Below the pieces are notes generated by a model. That model searched no databases, had not been told where the DNA came from, and saw only the letters and a list, made by a program, of their open reading frames with translations. From assembly GCA_900468065.1 (NCBI GenBank), contig UBTA01000109.1, positions 1 through 35,779 of the forward strand: a stretch of 35,779 nucleotides of DNA, read 5' to 3'. This stretch comes from Hyphomicrobiales bacterium (GTDB taxonomy: Bacteria; Pseudomonadota; Alphaproteobacteria; Rhizobiales; Rhizobiaceae). The translations under genes and the position numbers were made by a program. Positions 9,424 through 18,300 of this stretch are shown here, piece by piece (position 1 is the stretch's first letter; every line of letters starts with the position of its first letter).

Positions 9424-9790
9424 AAATATCAGAGCCATCCGAAATGATGACGACCTCGCATCGGCCATCGGCGAGGTCGAACAGTAATGTTTCAGAGAGC
9501 CGGAAGCGGGTACTGCGGAAGCCGATCGCCTTGACGTCCTCTCTGTCCTGATGGAGGCTTACAAAGATAAGCACTTCCCCATCGACGCGCCGGAGCCCAC
9601 CGAGTTTCTGAAAGCCCATATGGAACTGCTGGGCCGAAAACAGTACAATTTGGCAAAACTCCCCGGTTCTCCCCCGCGCGCCTGAGAGGTGCTGAAAAAC
9701 AAACGAACTCTCACGGTTGAGATGATTTACAGACTCCATAAAGATTGGGGTATTCCGGCCGACTGTCCTGTCGAGACTTATCATTTGGCT
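9424..9790 (+). pseudogene. HigA-type antitoxin remnant
   Basis: Pieces in order are NIRAIRNDDDLASAIGEVEQ, then after a frameshift AEADRLDVLSVLMEAYKDKH and FPIDAPEPTEFLKAHMELLG, then VLKNKRTLTVEMIYRLHKDW followed by GIPADC. They match HigA-family antitoxins with the XRE helix-turn-helix at the C-terminal end. At least two frame changes (near 9485 and 9685) break the gene. In an intact module HigA neutralises HigB and represses the operon. Toxin and antitoxin are both dead here, so no addiction function is expected. Confidence 0.7.
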
Positions 9791-9799
9791 GAGGCCGAG

Positions 9800-10440
9800 C
9801 GGGACTAGCCTAATCGTGAACCACAGCGCTAGTACCGGTGTTTTTTAAGTCTTGATCGGCGAAGGGTTTAGAGAAGACTTGCGGAACGTCTTCGATGAAG
9901 CCGCTATGGCTAATGAAAAGGCCACGCGACCACGTTGCTTTCTCCTCGATCTTGCCGGTGAAGATGCGAAGACCCGCCCCCATGAGCATCCCGCCGTTTT
10001 TACTTATGTGTCGGCCTCAAGCAATGGCCTCGCCATCGGCGGTACCCATCACCTCATAGAGGCGGAAGTTCCGGACAGGCCTTCAGGGTAACTCTGCATG
10101 AACAAGCGTCTGCCGGGCATGCTTATGGAGGTTCTCCTTTCTGCGGAGGAAGGGCAGCGCAATTCCGCAGGGCCATTTAAGAGGCTGGAAGGCATGACAG
10201 TACTCCAGGGCAACCGCCGGGGCTCATCCGGTCTTTCCGATTGCGGTACGCCACTAGTCAAAAGGAGTACGCTATCCAATCACTTTGATTGCTGTTGAAT
10301 GCGCTCCTTTGGTGTCAATATGAACAAGGCGGCCATTCTCAGAGCCTCGTCCTCCATGTCTGTACAAAAGTTCATCAAATTCGAAATCTGCTTCCCGCTA
10401 TCCCCTCGGATGTTGCTTGTCAGGTTGAGGAAGATTGTGA
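9800..10440. other. 640 bases with no recognised gene
   Basis: Two short plus-strand open frames (9852-10091 and 10098-10298) have no recognisable motif or convincing ribosome binding site. The second half is probably upstream DNA of the response regulator gene at 10527. Nothing more can be supported. Confidence 0.4.
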
Positions 10441-10441
10441 T

Positions 10442-10462
10442 CTTAACTAAGTCTTAAGTAAG
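10442..10462. promoter_or_regulatory. tandem CTTAASTAAG half-sites upstream of the response regulator
   Basis: CTTAACTAAG (10442-10451) and CTTAAGTAAG (10453-10462) are near-identical, near-palindromic 10-mers one base apart. They lie 65 bases upstream of the response regulator ATG and just before an AT-rich stretch. They could be an operator, for example for autoregulation, but no known consensus is matched. Confidence 0.3.
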
Positions 10463-10526
10463 AGGTTTAAAAAATCGTTTCTTTCAGCTAAATACGAAGT
10501 GTTCCATTAGAGAAAAGTTTTTAACT

Positions 10527-11180
10527 ATGACCATTTGTGTCGCATTTGTGGACGACCACCCAATATTGCTTGAGGGGCTGGTTAGTCTGTATTCCTTGAA
10601 GAAAGACCTGTCGATTGTTGCGCAGGGGCACAATGCCGTGGATGCCATAAAGATTGTCGAACAGCACAAGCCGGATGTCATTGTTGTCGATTTGAGCATG
10701 CCGGGCGATAGCCTTGCTGCTATCGATATCATCATCAAGACTGTGACAAAGACAAAGGTGGTCATCTTCACCGCCACGTCCAGTATCGAAACGGCGGTGA
10801 AGGCTTTGAATCTTGGCGTGTCCGGGTATGTATTAAAAGGCAGTACCACTATGGAACTGCACGAGGCAATTATCGCAGCCTACAACGGCGACACCTACAT
10901 GACGCCAGGATTTGCCACCAAAGTAATTATGTCGATCAAGACAGCCGAATTGCGGCAAAAGGCATTGAGGAACAACAGGCTAAATGCACGTGAAGAGCAG
11001 ATAGTGCAGCATCTGCTGCGCGGACGGACAAACCGCGAAATTGCGCAGTGTCTTGATATCAGTGAAAAGACCGTCAAACATTATATGACGGTGCTGATGC
11101 AGAAATTGGATGTGCGTAATCGCGTGGAAGCGGTGTTGGCGGCACAGAAGATAGGTTCGGCGCCGGATCTTCTAAACTGA
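10527..11180 (+). CDS. NarL/FixJ-type response regulator, LuxR helix-turn-helix output
   Basis: This 217-residue cytoplasmic transcription regulator is activated by phosphorylation. The receiver domain occupies residues ~1-120, with the acidic pair Asp9-Asp10 and the phospho-acceptor Asp55 in VIVVDLSMPG. The conserved Lys lies in GYVLKG. A LuxR-type helix-turn-helix follows at ~150-205, with TNREIAQCLDISEKTVKHYM. It is convergent with the histidine kinase at 11253-12674, 72 bases away, and is a paralogue of the equally long regulator at 12795-13448. The ATG has only a weak purine stretch (AGAGAAAAG) upstream. Target genes are unknown; the peroxidase cluster is the nearest candidate. Confidence 0.92.
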   Translation: MTICVAFVDDHPILLEGLVSLYSLKKDLSIVAQGHNAVDAIKIVEQHKPDVIVVDLSMPGDSLAAIDIIIKTVTKTKVVIFTATSSIETAVKALNLGVSGYVLKGSTTMELHEAIIAAYNGDTYMTPGFATKVIMSIKTAELRQKALRNNRLNAREEQIVQHLLRGRTNREIAQCLDISEKTVKHYMTVLMQKLDVRNRVEAVLAAQKIGSAPDLLN

Positions 11181-11252
11181 CCAATGGCGCAGTGCTTCGT
11201 GGGTTGAGCGCCCATTCGGGTGCTCATTACCAATGAGGGGGGAGGAGCGCAC

Positions 11253-12674
11253 CTAAGAAACCGGGTTGATCGGGAGCACAGCTGCGACAATCGTGCCCGA
11301 TCTCCGTCTAAAGATGCGCATCCTGCCACCATAAGCGCGTACCCGCCGTTTCTGGCTGATCCTCCCTAGTTTTACTCTCTGAATATCACGATCGTGAGGG
11401 GCCCGGACTTGCCCAAGATCGGCGACGAAAAGCACCAACCGGTTACTGCGGACTTTGTAGCGCACCCTCTGTCCCTTCCCCGGCGCATGGCGGAAGGCGT
11501 TCATCAGAGCCTCCTGGGTGAATCGATATGCACAAACATTGAGCTCGGCACCGGCACTAATATTGTGCTCCGACCCGCTAAGATCAACGAACTGACCGGT
11601 GAGATCGCTATATCGCTCGACGCTCAGCCGAATGGCGTCGCCTAGTGCCATTTCGTCGAGTTCCGGCAGAACAAGGCCGGCCGACATCGTCCGCAAGTCG
11701 CTGATAACAGCTGATACATATCCGAGGATACGGTTCATCTCGGCGTCGTCATTCCGAGTATCCAAGTCTAAGTGGGCAATACAGTCGCTTAGCCGAAGCT
11801 TGATGAGGGTCAAGACCTGCAAAGGACCATCGTGCAGGTCGCAACCGATCTGATCAAGAATTTTCTCATTGAGTTTGCCCGCTTCCAGCCGGGCATATTC
11901 TGCGGACAATCTTAGTCTGTTGTTTTGCTCCGACAGCGCGAGCGCGTGCTGCAGGTTCGCTTCGATCGTGGCGCGCTGTCTGACGATCAGTCTGCTTCCT
12001 GTTCTCACGACAAGATAAAGGATTGCCAGCAGAGGGACCGTTACGACGCCGACCACCAGAAAGGTCGTGTACCGAACATTTTCAAGTGTGGCGATCAGAT
12101 ATTCGGGTTCTTCATAAAACTCACCGACGAGAGCGATATTGCCCTTATCGTCCTTCCACAAAGGCGCATACACCTCGATGAGGACACTTGCCTTTTCCTC
12201 GCCTGTGGAGTTGTGCCTGTCTACTTCCGTTCGCGTCACGACGATCTCGCCGGAAAATGCGGCAGCAAGCTCAGGAAAAACAACCGGCTTTTCAATTGTC
12301 TTCCCGGATGTCGAGTAAAGCAGACTGCCGTCCTTCTGCCAGATCTTTATTTCTTTGACGTGTTGGCCCACTGGCCCGTCGCCAAGCAGATCGCGTAGCT
12401 TTGAATCCAGAATGGGCTTCACGGAACGGCTTTGGATGTCCACGTTGTCGATAAGCGGTGCAACAAATGTTTGCAAGTAAAGCGCACCGACAGTGCCGGC
12501 GCCGGACAACGTCGCCCGTTCGACACGGTCAGCCGTCCAATATGTCAATGCAGCCGTCAATGCGATGAGTGCGCCAGAAGCGACGATCATGAATTGTGTA
12601 GACAGGCTATACTTTCGAAGGCGCGTTTGAGCGACCTTCTGCGGCGAAATCGAAGTTACGTTGTAATTTTTCAT
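11253..12674 (-). CDS. membrane histidine kinase of the NarX/DegS (HisKA_3) type with degenerate ATP-binding boxes
   Basis: From the ATG at 12674 the protein has 473 residues. There is one membrane segment at ~28-46, a periplasmic sensor region of ~155 residues, a second membrane segment at ~203-223 and a short coiled coil. The HisKA_3 phosphorylation box CDLHDGPLQ has His281. The N-box FTQEALMNAFRHA is good, but the rest of the HATPase domain is abnormal. VADLGQ stands where DxGxG is expected, and LGRISQKRRVRAYGG replaces the usual GLxGMRERVxxLGG. ATP binding is therefore doubtful. A TTG at 12704 in the same frame is a less likely start because it sits between the candidate -10 box and transcription start. 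The sensor region resembles that of the kinase at 13417-14889, so the two are probably paralogues. Confidence 0.85.
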   Translation of the reverse strand: MKNYNVTSISPQKVAQTRLRKYSLSTQFMIVASGALIALTAALTYWTADRVERATLSGAGTVGALYLQTFVAPLIDNVDIQSRSVKPILDSKLRDLLGDGPVGQHVKEIKIWQKDGSLLYSTSGKTIEKPVVFPELAAAFSGEIVVTRTEVDRHNSTGEEKASVLIEVYAPLWKDDKGNIALVGEFYEEPEYLIATLENVRYTTFLVVGVVTVPLLAILYLVVRTGSRLIVRQRATIEANLQHALALSEQNNRLRLSAEYARLEAGKLNEKILDQIGCDLHDGPLQVLTLIKLRLSDCIAHLDLDTRNDDAEMNRILGYVSAVISDLRTMSAGLVLPELDEMALGDAIRLSVERYSDLTGQFVDLSGSEHNISAGAELNVCAYRFTQEALMNAFRHAPGKGQRVRYKVRSNRLVLFVADLGQVRAPHDRDIQRVKLGRISQKRRVRAYGGRMRIFRRRSGTIVAAVLPINPVS

Positions 12675-12699
12675 GGCGCAGCCAAAGTTATTCAGAAAA

Positions 12700-12735
12700 G
12701 TCAAGTATTATATGATAAATATATCAAAAAATAAC
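12700..12735 (-). promoter_or_regulatory. candidate promoter of the upstream histidine kinase gene
   Basis: On the minus strand a perfect TATAAT (12707-12712) sits about 33 bases before the kinase ATG, inside a ~90-base very AT-rich island that contrasts with the GC-rich coding DNA around it. A TTGTTA 19 bases upstream could be a weak -35 box. It supports the ATG at 12674 as the start. Confidence 0.45.
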
Positions 12736-12794
12736 AATCATAAAATAAATTTAAGTATGAGTTTTATTTCAATAACGAATTTCACCTAACAAAG

Positions 12795-13448
12795 TCAGCT
12801 TTTATGATTTAGGTACTGCTGAGATAGAAGAGCCGCTTCAACACGATTAGTAACGCCAAGTTTTGAAAAAATACAAGACATATGAAATTTTATTGTCTTT
12901 ATCTGAACACCCAGTTTTTCGGCAATCTGCCGGTTGCTGTAGCCATTTGCAAGTAGCTCAAATGTGCTTCTTTGCTTGGGAGTGAGCCCAGATAATCTCT
13001 CGGATATGGCATCGGGCTCGGATTTTTCTCGCATTACATTGAACAAACGCAGACCCAGATTAGGGGCGATGTATGACTTTCCGCCTTTGACCATGGAGAC
13101 AATTGCGATCAGCTCCGGTGCCGGTACGCCCTTTAGGATATAGCCGGCGACCCCGGCATCGAGTGCGCGAAGGATGTCATCATCTTCCTCGGACACTGTG
13201 AGCATCAGGACCTTGATATCTGGAAAGCGCCTGCCAATTTCCGTGGCCGCTGCAATTCCCCCACCTGGCATGGACACATCGATCAAAGCCACGTCGGGCT
13301 TTAGCGTTTCCGCAAGCGTCAGGGCTTCCTGTGCGCTGGAGCCTTGCCCGACAACCGTGATGTCATCGCTCAGTGCCAGAGCCTGAACCACGCCCATTCG
13401 GAAAATGGCGTGGTCATCAATGACGATAACTGACGTTTTCGTGTTCAA
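12795..13448 (-). CDS. NarL/FixJ-type response regulator (TTG start), LuxR helix-turn-helix output
   Basis: This 217-residue regulator has a receiver domain with Asp11-Asp12, phospho-acceptor Asp57 in VALIDVSMPG and the conserved Lys in GYILKG. Its C-terminal LuxR-type helix-turn-helix contains SNRQIAEKLGVQIKTIKFHM. The start is taken as TTG at 13448 because a perfect AGGAGG lies eight bases upstream. This places the first 32 bases inside the end of the kinase gene at 13417-14889, so the pair is translationally coupled and almost certainly functions together. It is paralogous to the regulator at 10527-11180. Regulated genes are not shown by the sequence. Confidence 0.92.
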   Translation of the reverse strand: MNTKTSVIVIDDHAIFRMGVVQALALSDDITVVGQGSSAQEALTLAETLKPDVALIDVSMPGGGIAAATEIGRRFPDIKVLMLTVSEEDDDILRALDAGVAGYILKGVPAPELIAIVSMVKGGKSYIAPNLGLRLFNVMREKSEPDAISERLSGLTPKQRSTFELLANGYSNRQIAEKLGVQIKTIKFHMSCIFSKLGVTNRVEAALLSQQYLNHKS

Positions 13449-14889
13449 AATTTAAACCTCCTGTGAGATCAAGCTGCATGCTAATGCGCATTCCACCATC
13501 GTGAAGCGGGTTTATCTGTAAAGAGCCGCCGAGGCTCTCAATCCGCTCCCGCATCCCGAAAAGGCCAAGCGTATCTCCCGGATCGCGCAAGGGAGGGGAA
13601 AACTTGGCCGCTGGCCCGGCGTTGGAAGCCGCCACGTCCAGCATTGTACCGTTATAAGTGCAATGGATCGCCAGCCCTTGGCTTTCCGCATAGCGTTGCG
13701 CGTTGTTGAGGCATTCCTGGAGGAAGCGGAATATGCAAATTTTGACGGCATTCGTCAGTGGCGGGACCGCGCCGATCAGTTCGACGGCGGCGACCTTGCC
13801 CGTCCGCGCGCGATGAAGCTTCGTTACACGCTCGACTATGCCTGCGAGGTCCAGGTTTTCGATATCGGGCAGCAGCAGCTGTTTTGCGATTGCCCGCAGT
13901 TCTCGCAGGGCGTCGTCGATGGATCGGGCGATTGTCCGGATAACGCGCTCACGGGCACTTGCAGAATCTGCCCTGCGCAATTTCTCCAGTTGAAGGGCGA
14001 TGAAACTGAGATGCTGTGATGGCCCATCGTGGAGGTCCGCGCCGATATTGCGGATGAACTGTTCGTTGAGCTCGGCGACCCGTGCCGAAGCCCGCTGTGC
14101 TCGATCCTTAAGCCCGAGAACCTCGCGCGCTGCCAGCTCGGCCTCTTCAGCCCTGGATTTCAGGATTGCACTCTGCTTTGCGATGAGGCGGCTGCCACGA
14201 TGAACGATACCGAACAGCCCGGCCATGACGATGCCGGTGGCGAGCGCGACAAGCGCCCAGCTTCGCAGCCAGGCACCATTGACCTCCTCTAGCAGTGGTT
14301 CCGTCTGTTCGTGGATTTCAACAACGGCGATGATCTGGCCGGATGACGGCGCCCGCAAGGGGCTATACACTTCGAGATATGGCGTGTCGAATTGACGGGT
14401 CACGTGTTCGCCAGCGCTCAGATCGGCGAACTGCGCGGCGATCTCCCCGTTCAGGGCGCGCGAAAGTCCCTGCGGTGGCGTGAAGCGTTTTCCAATCAGC
14501 GACTTGGATCGCGAGTAGACAATCGTGCCATCCGGCGTCCAGATCTCAATGTGTGGAAAACGCTGGCGGGAAGCCTCATCCGATAACAGACCATCCAGCT
14601 GGTGGATCGCCTCGGTGGAAAGGACCGGCGACGTTTTGAGGTCGAGCACGAGCGGCCCGGATAGACTCTGCATGAAAAGCGCCGATGATACGGCGCGGCC
14701 CCGAATGACGTCGCGAGAAACGATTTCTCCAAAAAGCCACCCGACAATCCCCATGGCCAACAGCATGAACAGTCCACCGGCGACAAGATACTGCGTCGAC
14801 AGTGTCGAGCTTAGCAGCCGGGATATAGGCAGCCTTGCGATTGCTGTGGTGTAACGCTCTAGTATCATCCTGGGGTTGTCCATGGGCAT
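13417..14889 (-). CDS. membrane histidine kinase of the NarX/DegS (HisKA_3) type
   Basis: This 490-residue sensor kinase has membrane segments at ~34-54 and ~210-230 flanking a ~155-residue periplasmic sensor region. A coiled-coil linker (~238-275) follows. The HisKA_3 box ADLHDGPSQ has His287. The HATPase domain is complete in appearance, with N-box FLQECLNNAQRYA and a normal G2 segment TLGLFGMRERIESLGG. It should autophosphorylate and pass phosphate to the regulator at 12795-13448, which it overlaps by 32 bases. The signal is unknown. It is transcribed divergently from the peroxidase gene, with 434 bases between them. Confidence 0.93.
   Translation of the reverse strand: MPMDNPRMILERYTTAIARLPISRLLSSTLSTQYLVAGGLFMLLAMGIVGWLFGEIVSRDVIRGRAVSSALFMQSLSGPLVLDLKTSPVLSTEAIHQLDGLLSDEASRQRFPHIEIWTPDGTIVYSRSKSLIGKRFTPPQGLSRALNGEIAAQFADLSAGEHVTRQFDTPYLEVYSPLRAPSSGQIIAVVEIHEQTEPLLEEVNGAWLRSWALVALATGIVMAGLFGIVHRGSRLIAKQSAILKSRAEEAELAAREVLGLKDRAQRASARVAELNEQFIRNIGADLHDGPSQHLSFIALQLEKLRRADSASARERVIRTIARSIDDALRELRAIAKQLLLPDIENLDLAGIVERVTKLHRARTGKVAAVELIGAVPPLTNAVKICIFRFLQECLNNAQRYAESQGLAIHCTYNGTMLDVAASNAGPAAKFSPPLRDPGDTLGLFGMRERIESLGGSLQINPLHDGGMRISMQLDLTGGLNFEHENVSYRH
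13457..13462 (-). promoter_or_regulatory. Shine-Dalgarno AGGAGG that fixes a TTG start
   Basis: The minus-strand AGGAGG is followed by eight bases and then TTG. No ATG or GTG occurs at an equivalent position, and the receiver domain would lose its first strand if a later Met were used. The site lies inside the coding end of the histidine kinase gene. Confidence 0.75.
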
Positions 14890-15323
14890 TGTCTAAGTGT
14901 TCTCGGGCACCATCTTTTTCATTTAATCATTTGAACTGCAGTCTAGTTGTCTCCCGAAAGATGCTCTCCCCTATAAATGAATGAGTTTGCCGCGGTTTGG
15001 AAGGCCCCCGCAGACTTACGACCTAGGGCTAGTATAGAACGGACTTTCGTCCGCGCCCGTACTTGCACCCGCAGACCAGCATTCTTCAGACGAAACGCCG
15101 TCCACGGTTGCCGACAAACATCCGAACATTCGTAGGACTTTCCTAAGTTCACGCCTCGCGTGCAACCTGCTTAAATTCAGGCTGGAAGAGTGCCAACACA
15201 GGGGAACTTCGATCCAGAAATCAGGTGCTTCGCCCGCTCGGCCCTGTCGAGCGGCAGGGCGAAGCTTCGTTGACAGCGTACACAACGATCAGGAGACGCA
15301 ACGCGTCCGAGGGGAGATTACAC
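14890..15323. promoter_or_regulatory. divergent regulatory region between the kinase and the peroxidase gene
   Basis: This 434-base non-coding stretch must hold the promoters of the leftward kinase-regulator pair and the rightward peroxidase cluster. Two small inverted repeats stand out: CGGAC-TTTC-GTCCG (15040-15053) and TAGGA-CTT-TCCTA (15133-15145). Both contain GGACTTTC. They could be response-regulator sites. TATAAA near 14972 is a possible but poorly spaced -10 element. A GAGGGGAG ribosome binding site lies at 15309-15316. Confidence 0.5.
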
Positions 15324-18300
15324 ATGGCAGACCTCAACAGACACGATCTCGAGTTCATTCTGAAGCAGATCAAGATTGCGGAAGCGACGTCCGGCGCGGC
15401 CTCGCTCAATCCGGTTGCGATCACTCAGGTCCGTCTCGACGCGAATGACAATCCCACAACGGATGAGAGCTTCCCGCTCGTCGTCAACAACCCTCTCATT
15501 CCCTATGGCTTAAGAACGGTCAACGGAAGCTACAACAACATCGTTCCGGGTAGCGAATATAACGGCTCCGCAGACCAGATCATGCCGCGCCTGCTCGACC
15601 CGGTCTTCCTCAACGATCAGGATGGCGATACTTACGGTTCCGGTCCGTCTGCGGTAACCAACACCAATTATGGAAACATCGGACAAAACGTCGCCGATGC
15701 CGATCCGCGCATCATTTCCAATCTGATCTCGGACCAGACGCTCGGAAATCCCGCAGTTATCATAGCAGCCCTATCGAGCCTCGGACACGCAGACCCGTAT
15801 GCAATTCTTGCCACCCCCGCCAACAACAGCGCCTATACTGCTGCCGTTCTTGCATTCCAGGCGGCCGATGGGGCAGAGCGGGAACTTGCCAATGCCAAGG
15901 CAGCGCTCCAGGGGCTCTCGTTCGGGCCACCGGTGCCATCGGCAGTTACGGCGGCGGCACAAGCACGGGTCACAGCAGCGCAAACGGATTTCGACGGCAA
16001 GCTCGCCGATAAACTGAGCGCTTACGAAGTGCTTGAAGATACGATTGGTATCACGATGGAAGGCGATACCGTCTTCATCGAAAATGTTGCGCCGGATCTC
16101 GGCGACACAGCGCCGTTCAACGGCTTCTTCACATTGTTCGGCCAATTCTTCGACCACGGCCTGGATCTTGTCAGCAAGGGTGGCGCGGGAACGGTCTACA
16201 TCCCCCTGCAGCCTGACGACCCCCTCTATGTTGAAGGCAGCCGTACAAATTTCATGGTTCTGACGCGCGCCACGCCTGTCATCGGCGCCGGCACTGACGG
16301 TCAGCTTGGAACGGCCGACGATACGGTCGATCACAACAACGAAACCACACCCTGGATCGACCTCAATCAGGTCTATACCTCGAACGCGTCGCATCAAGTT
16401 TTTCTGCGCGAATATGTAATGGTGGACGGCAAACCGGTCTCGACAGGCCGCATGCTGGAAAGCGCAACGGGCGGCCCCGCAACCTGGGCCGATGTCAAAC
16501 TGCAGGCGGCTGAGAAACTGGGCATTCTCCTGACCGACGCAGACGTGCTGCGTGTGCCGGGGCTTCTCACCGACCAATACGGCGAATTCGTGCGCGGTGC
16601 TAACGGGCTGCCGCAGCTCGTTATTCCTGGCGGATCGGTTCAAGGCAACCTTGCAAGCCCGGTTCCGGCCTCGCAGGCAATGTCTGCCGGGCGGGCGTTT
16701 CTCAACGATATCGCCCATAATGCGGTGCCGACCGGCTTCGTCGATCATGACCGCAATCCTGCCACCGCGCCGATTGCGGTCCTTGCTGACGCAGACACCG
16801 TTGCCGGCAATACCATCACCCCCAACATGTTCGGCATCGCCACCACCTACGACAATGAATTGCTCGACAAGCACGTTATCGTCGGGGACGGGCGCGGCAA
16901 CGAGAATATCGGCCTGACGTCCGTTCACCACCTCTTCCACAGCGAGCACAATCGCCAGGTCGCGGAGACAAAGGCAACCATCCTTGCCACAAGTGACCTC
17001 GCCTTTATCAACGAGTGGCTCGCTGTCGATGTGGCAGCGTTGCCAGCGAACCCCGCCTCGCTCATCTGGGATGGAGAGCGCCTGTTCCAGGCCGGCCGGT
17101 TCGCCACCGAAATGGTCTATCAGCATCTGGTCTTTGAAGAATTTGCCCGTGCGGCAGCGCCTGATGTCGATCCGTTCATCTTCTCCAACACCGCAGATAT
17201 CGACGGTGCAATCGTCGCCGAATTCGCCCATGTCGTCTATCGCTTCGGTCATTCGATGCTGACCGATACGATCGATATTTTAGGCATGACCGCCGGGGGA
17301 CCGGAAGAACAGTCGATTGGCTTGATCGAAGCCTTCCTCAATCCCATCGCCTTCGAAGCCGCCGGTAGCGATGCCGAGCATGCTGCCGGTGCGATCCTGC
17401 GGGGAATGACGCGGCAGGCCGGTAATGAGATCGACGAACATTTGACGGATGCACTGCGCAACAATCTTGTCGGCTTGCCACTCGATCTCGGCGCCCTCAA
17501 TATTGCCCGGGCCCGGGAAACCGGCGTGCCATCGCTCAACGAAGCTCGCAGCCAGTTCTATGCGAATACGCAGGACACGCGGGTCAAGCCCTATGAAAGC
17601 TGGTATGACTTCGCGTTGTCGATGAAAAACCCGGCTTCGCTGATCAACTTCATCGCCGCCTATGGTAGCCACGCGGCGCTGGCTGGCTCGCTGACCCTCG
17701 AACAGAAACGGGACGCTGCTGCCAGCCTTGTACTCGGTGACGGAGACGATAGTGACGGCGTGACGATCAATGGTACGGTTTACAATGACCGCCTGGACTT
17801 CCTCAATGGGCGCGGCGCCTATGCCGCCGACACGCTCGGCGGGCTCAACACCGTCGACTTCTGGATTGGGGGACTTGCGGAAAAGAAGATGTCGTTCGGC
17901 TCGATGCTCGGGTCCAGCTTCACCTACGTTTTCGAGTATCAGATGGAGTCTCTGCAGGCCGGTGACCGGTTCTATTATCTGAGCCGTACGCAAGGCCTCA
18001 ACCTACTCAACGAGCTGGAAGCAGATTCCTTCGCTCAATTGATCAAGCGCAACACCACCGTTGGCGAGGACGGAAGCCACATCAATGGCGCGGCTTTCCA
18101 AACGGCAACCCATATCCTCGAGGTCGATCAGTCTAAGCAGCTGACGGGTCTCGGCATCGACGGCAAGGCCGACCCGCTCCACACCAACCCCATCCTGCAA
18201 GCGATCAACCCGATGGTCGATCGCACAGCGCCGGGCGCGGCCAGCGGCTATGACAACTCTCTGCGGTACTCTGGGCTCGATCATGTCGTGCTGGGCGGCA

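Noticed and set aside
12675..12704. TTG start of the first histidine kinase at 12704
   Set aside because: It lies between the candidate TATAAT box and the probable transcription start and lacks a ribosome binding site; the ATG at 12674 is preferred.
15225..15323. Upstream extension of the peroxidase frame by 33 codons
   Set aside because: No ribosome binding site at the earlier start, and basic, low-similarity residues. The ATG at 15324 has a good GAGGGGAG upstream.
15771..17252. 493-codon open frame on the minus strand inside the peroxidase gene
   Set aside because: It mirrors the strong codon bias of the sense gene, has no recognisable domain and no ribosome binding site. The sense strand has clear catalytic motifs across the same bases.
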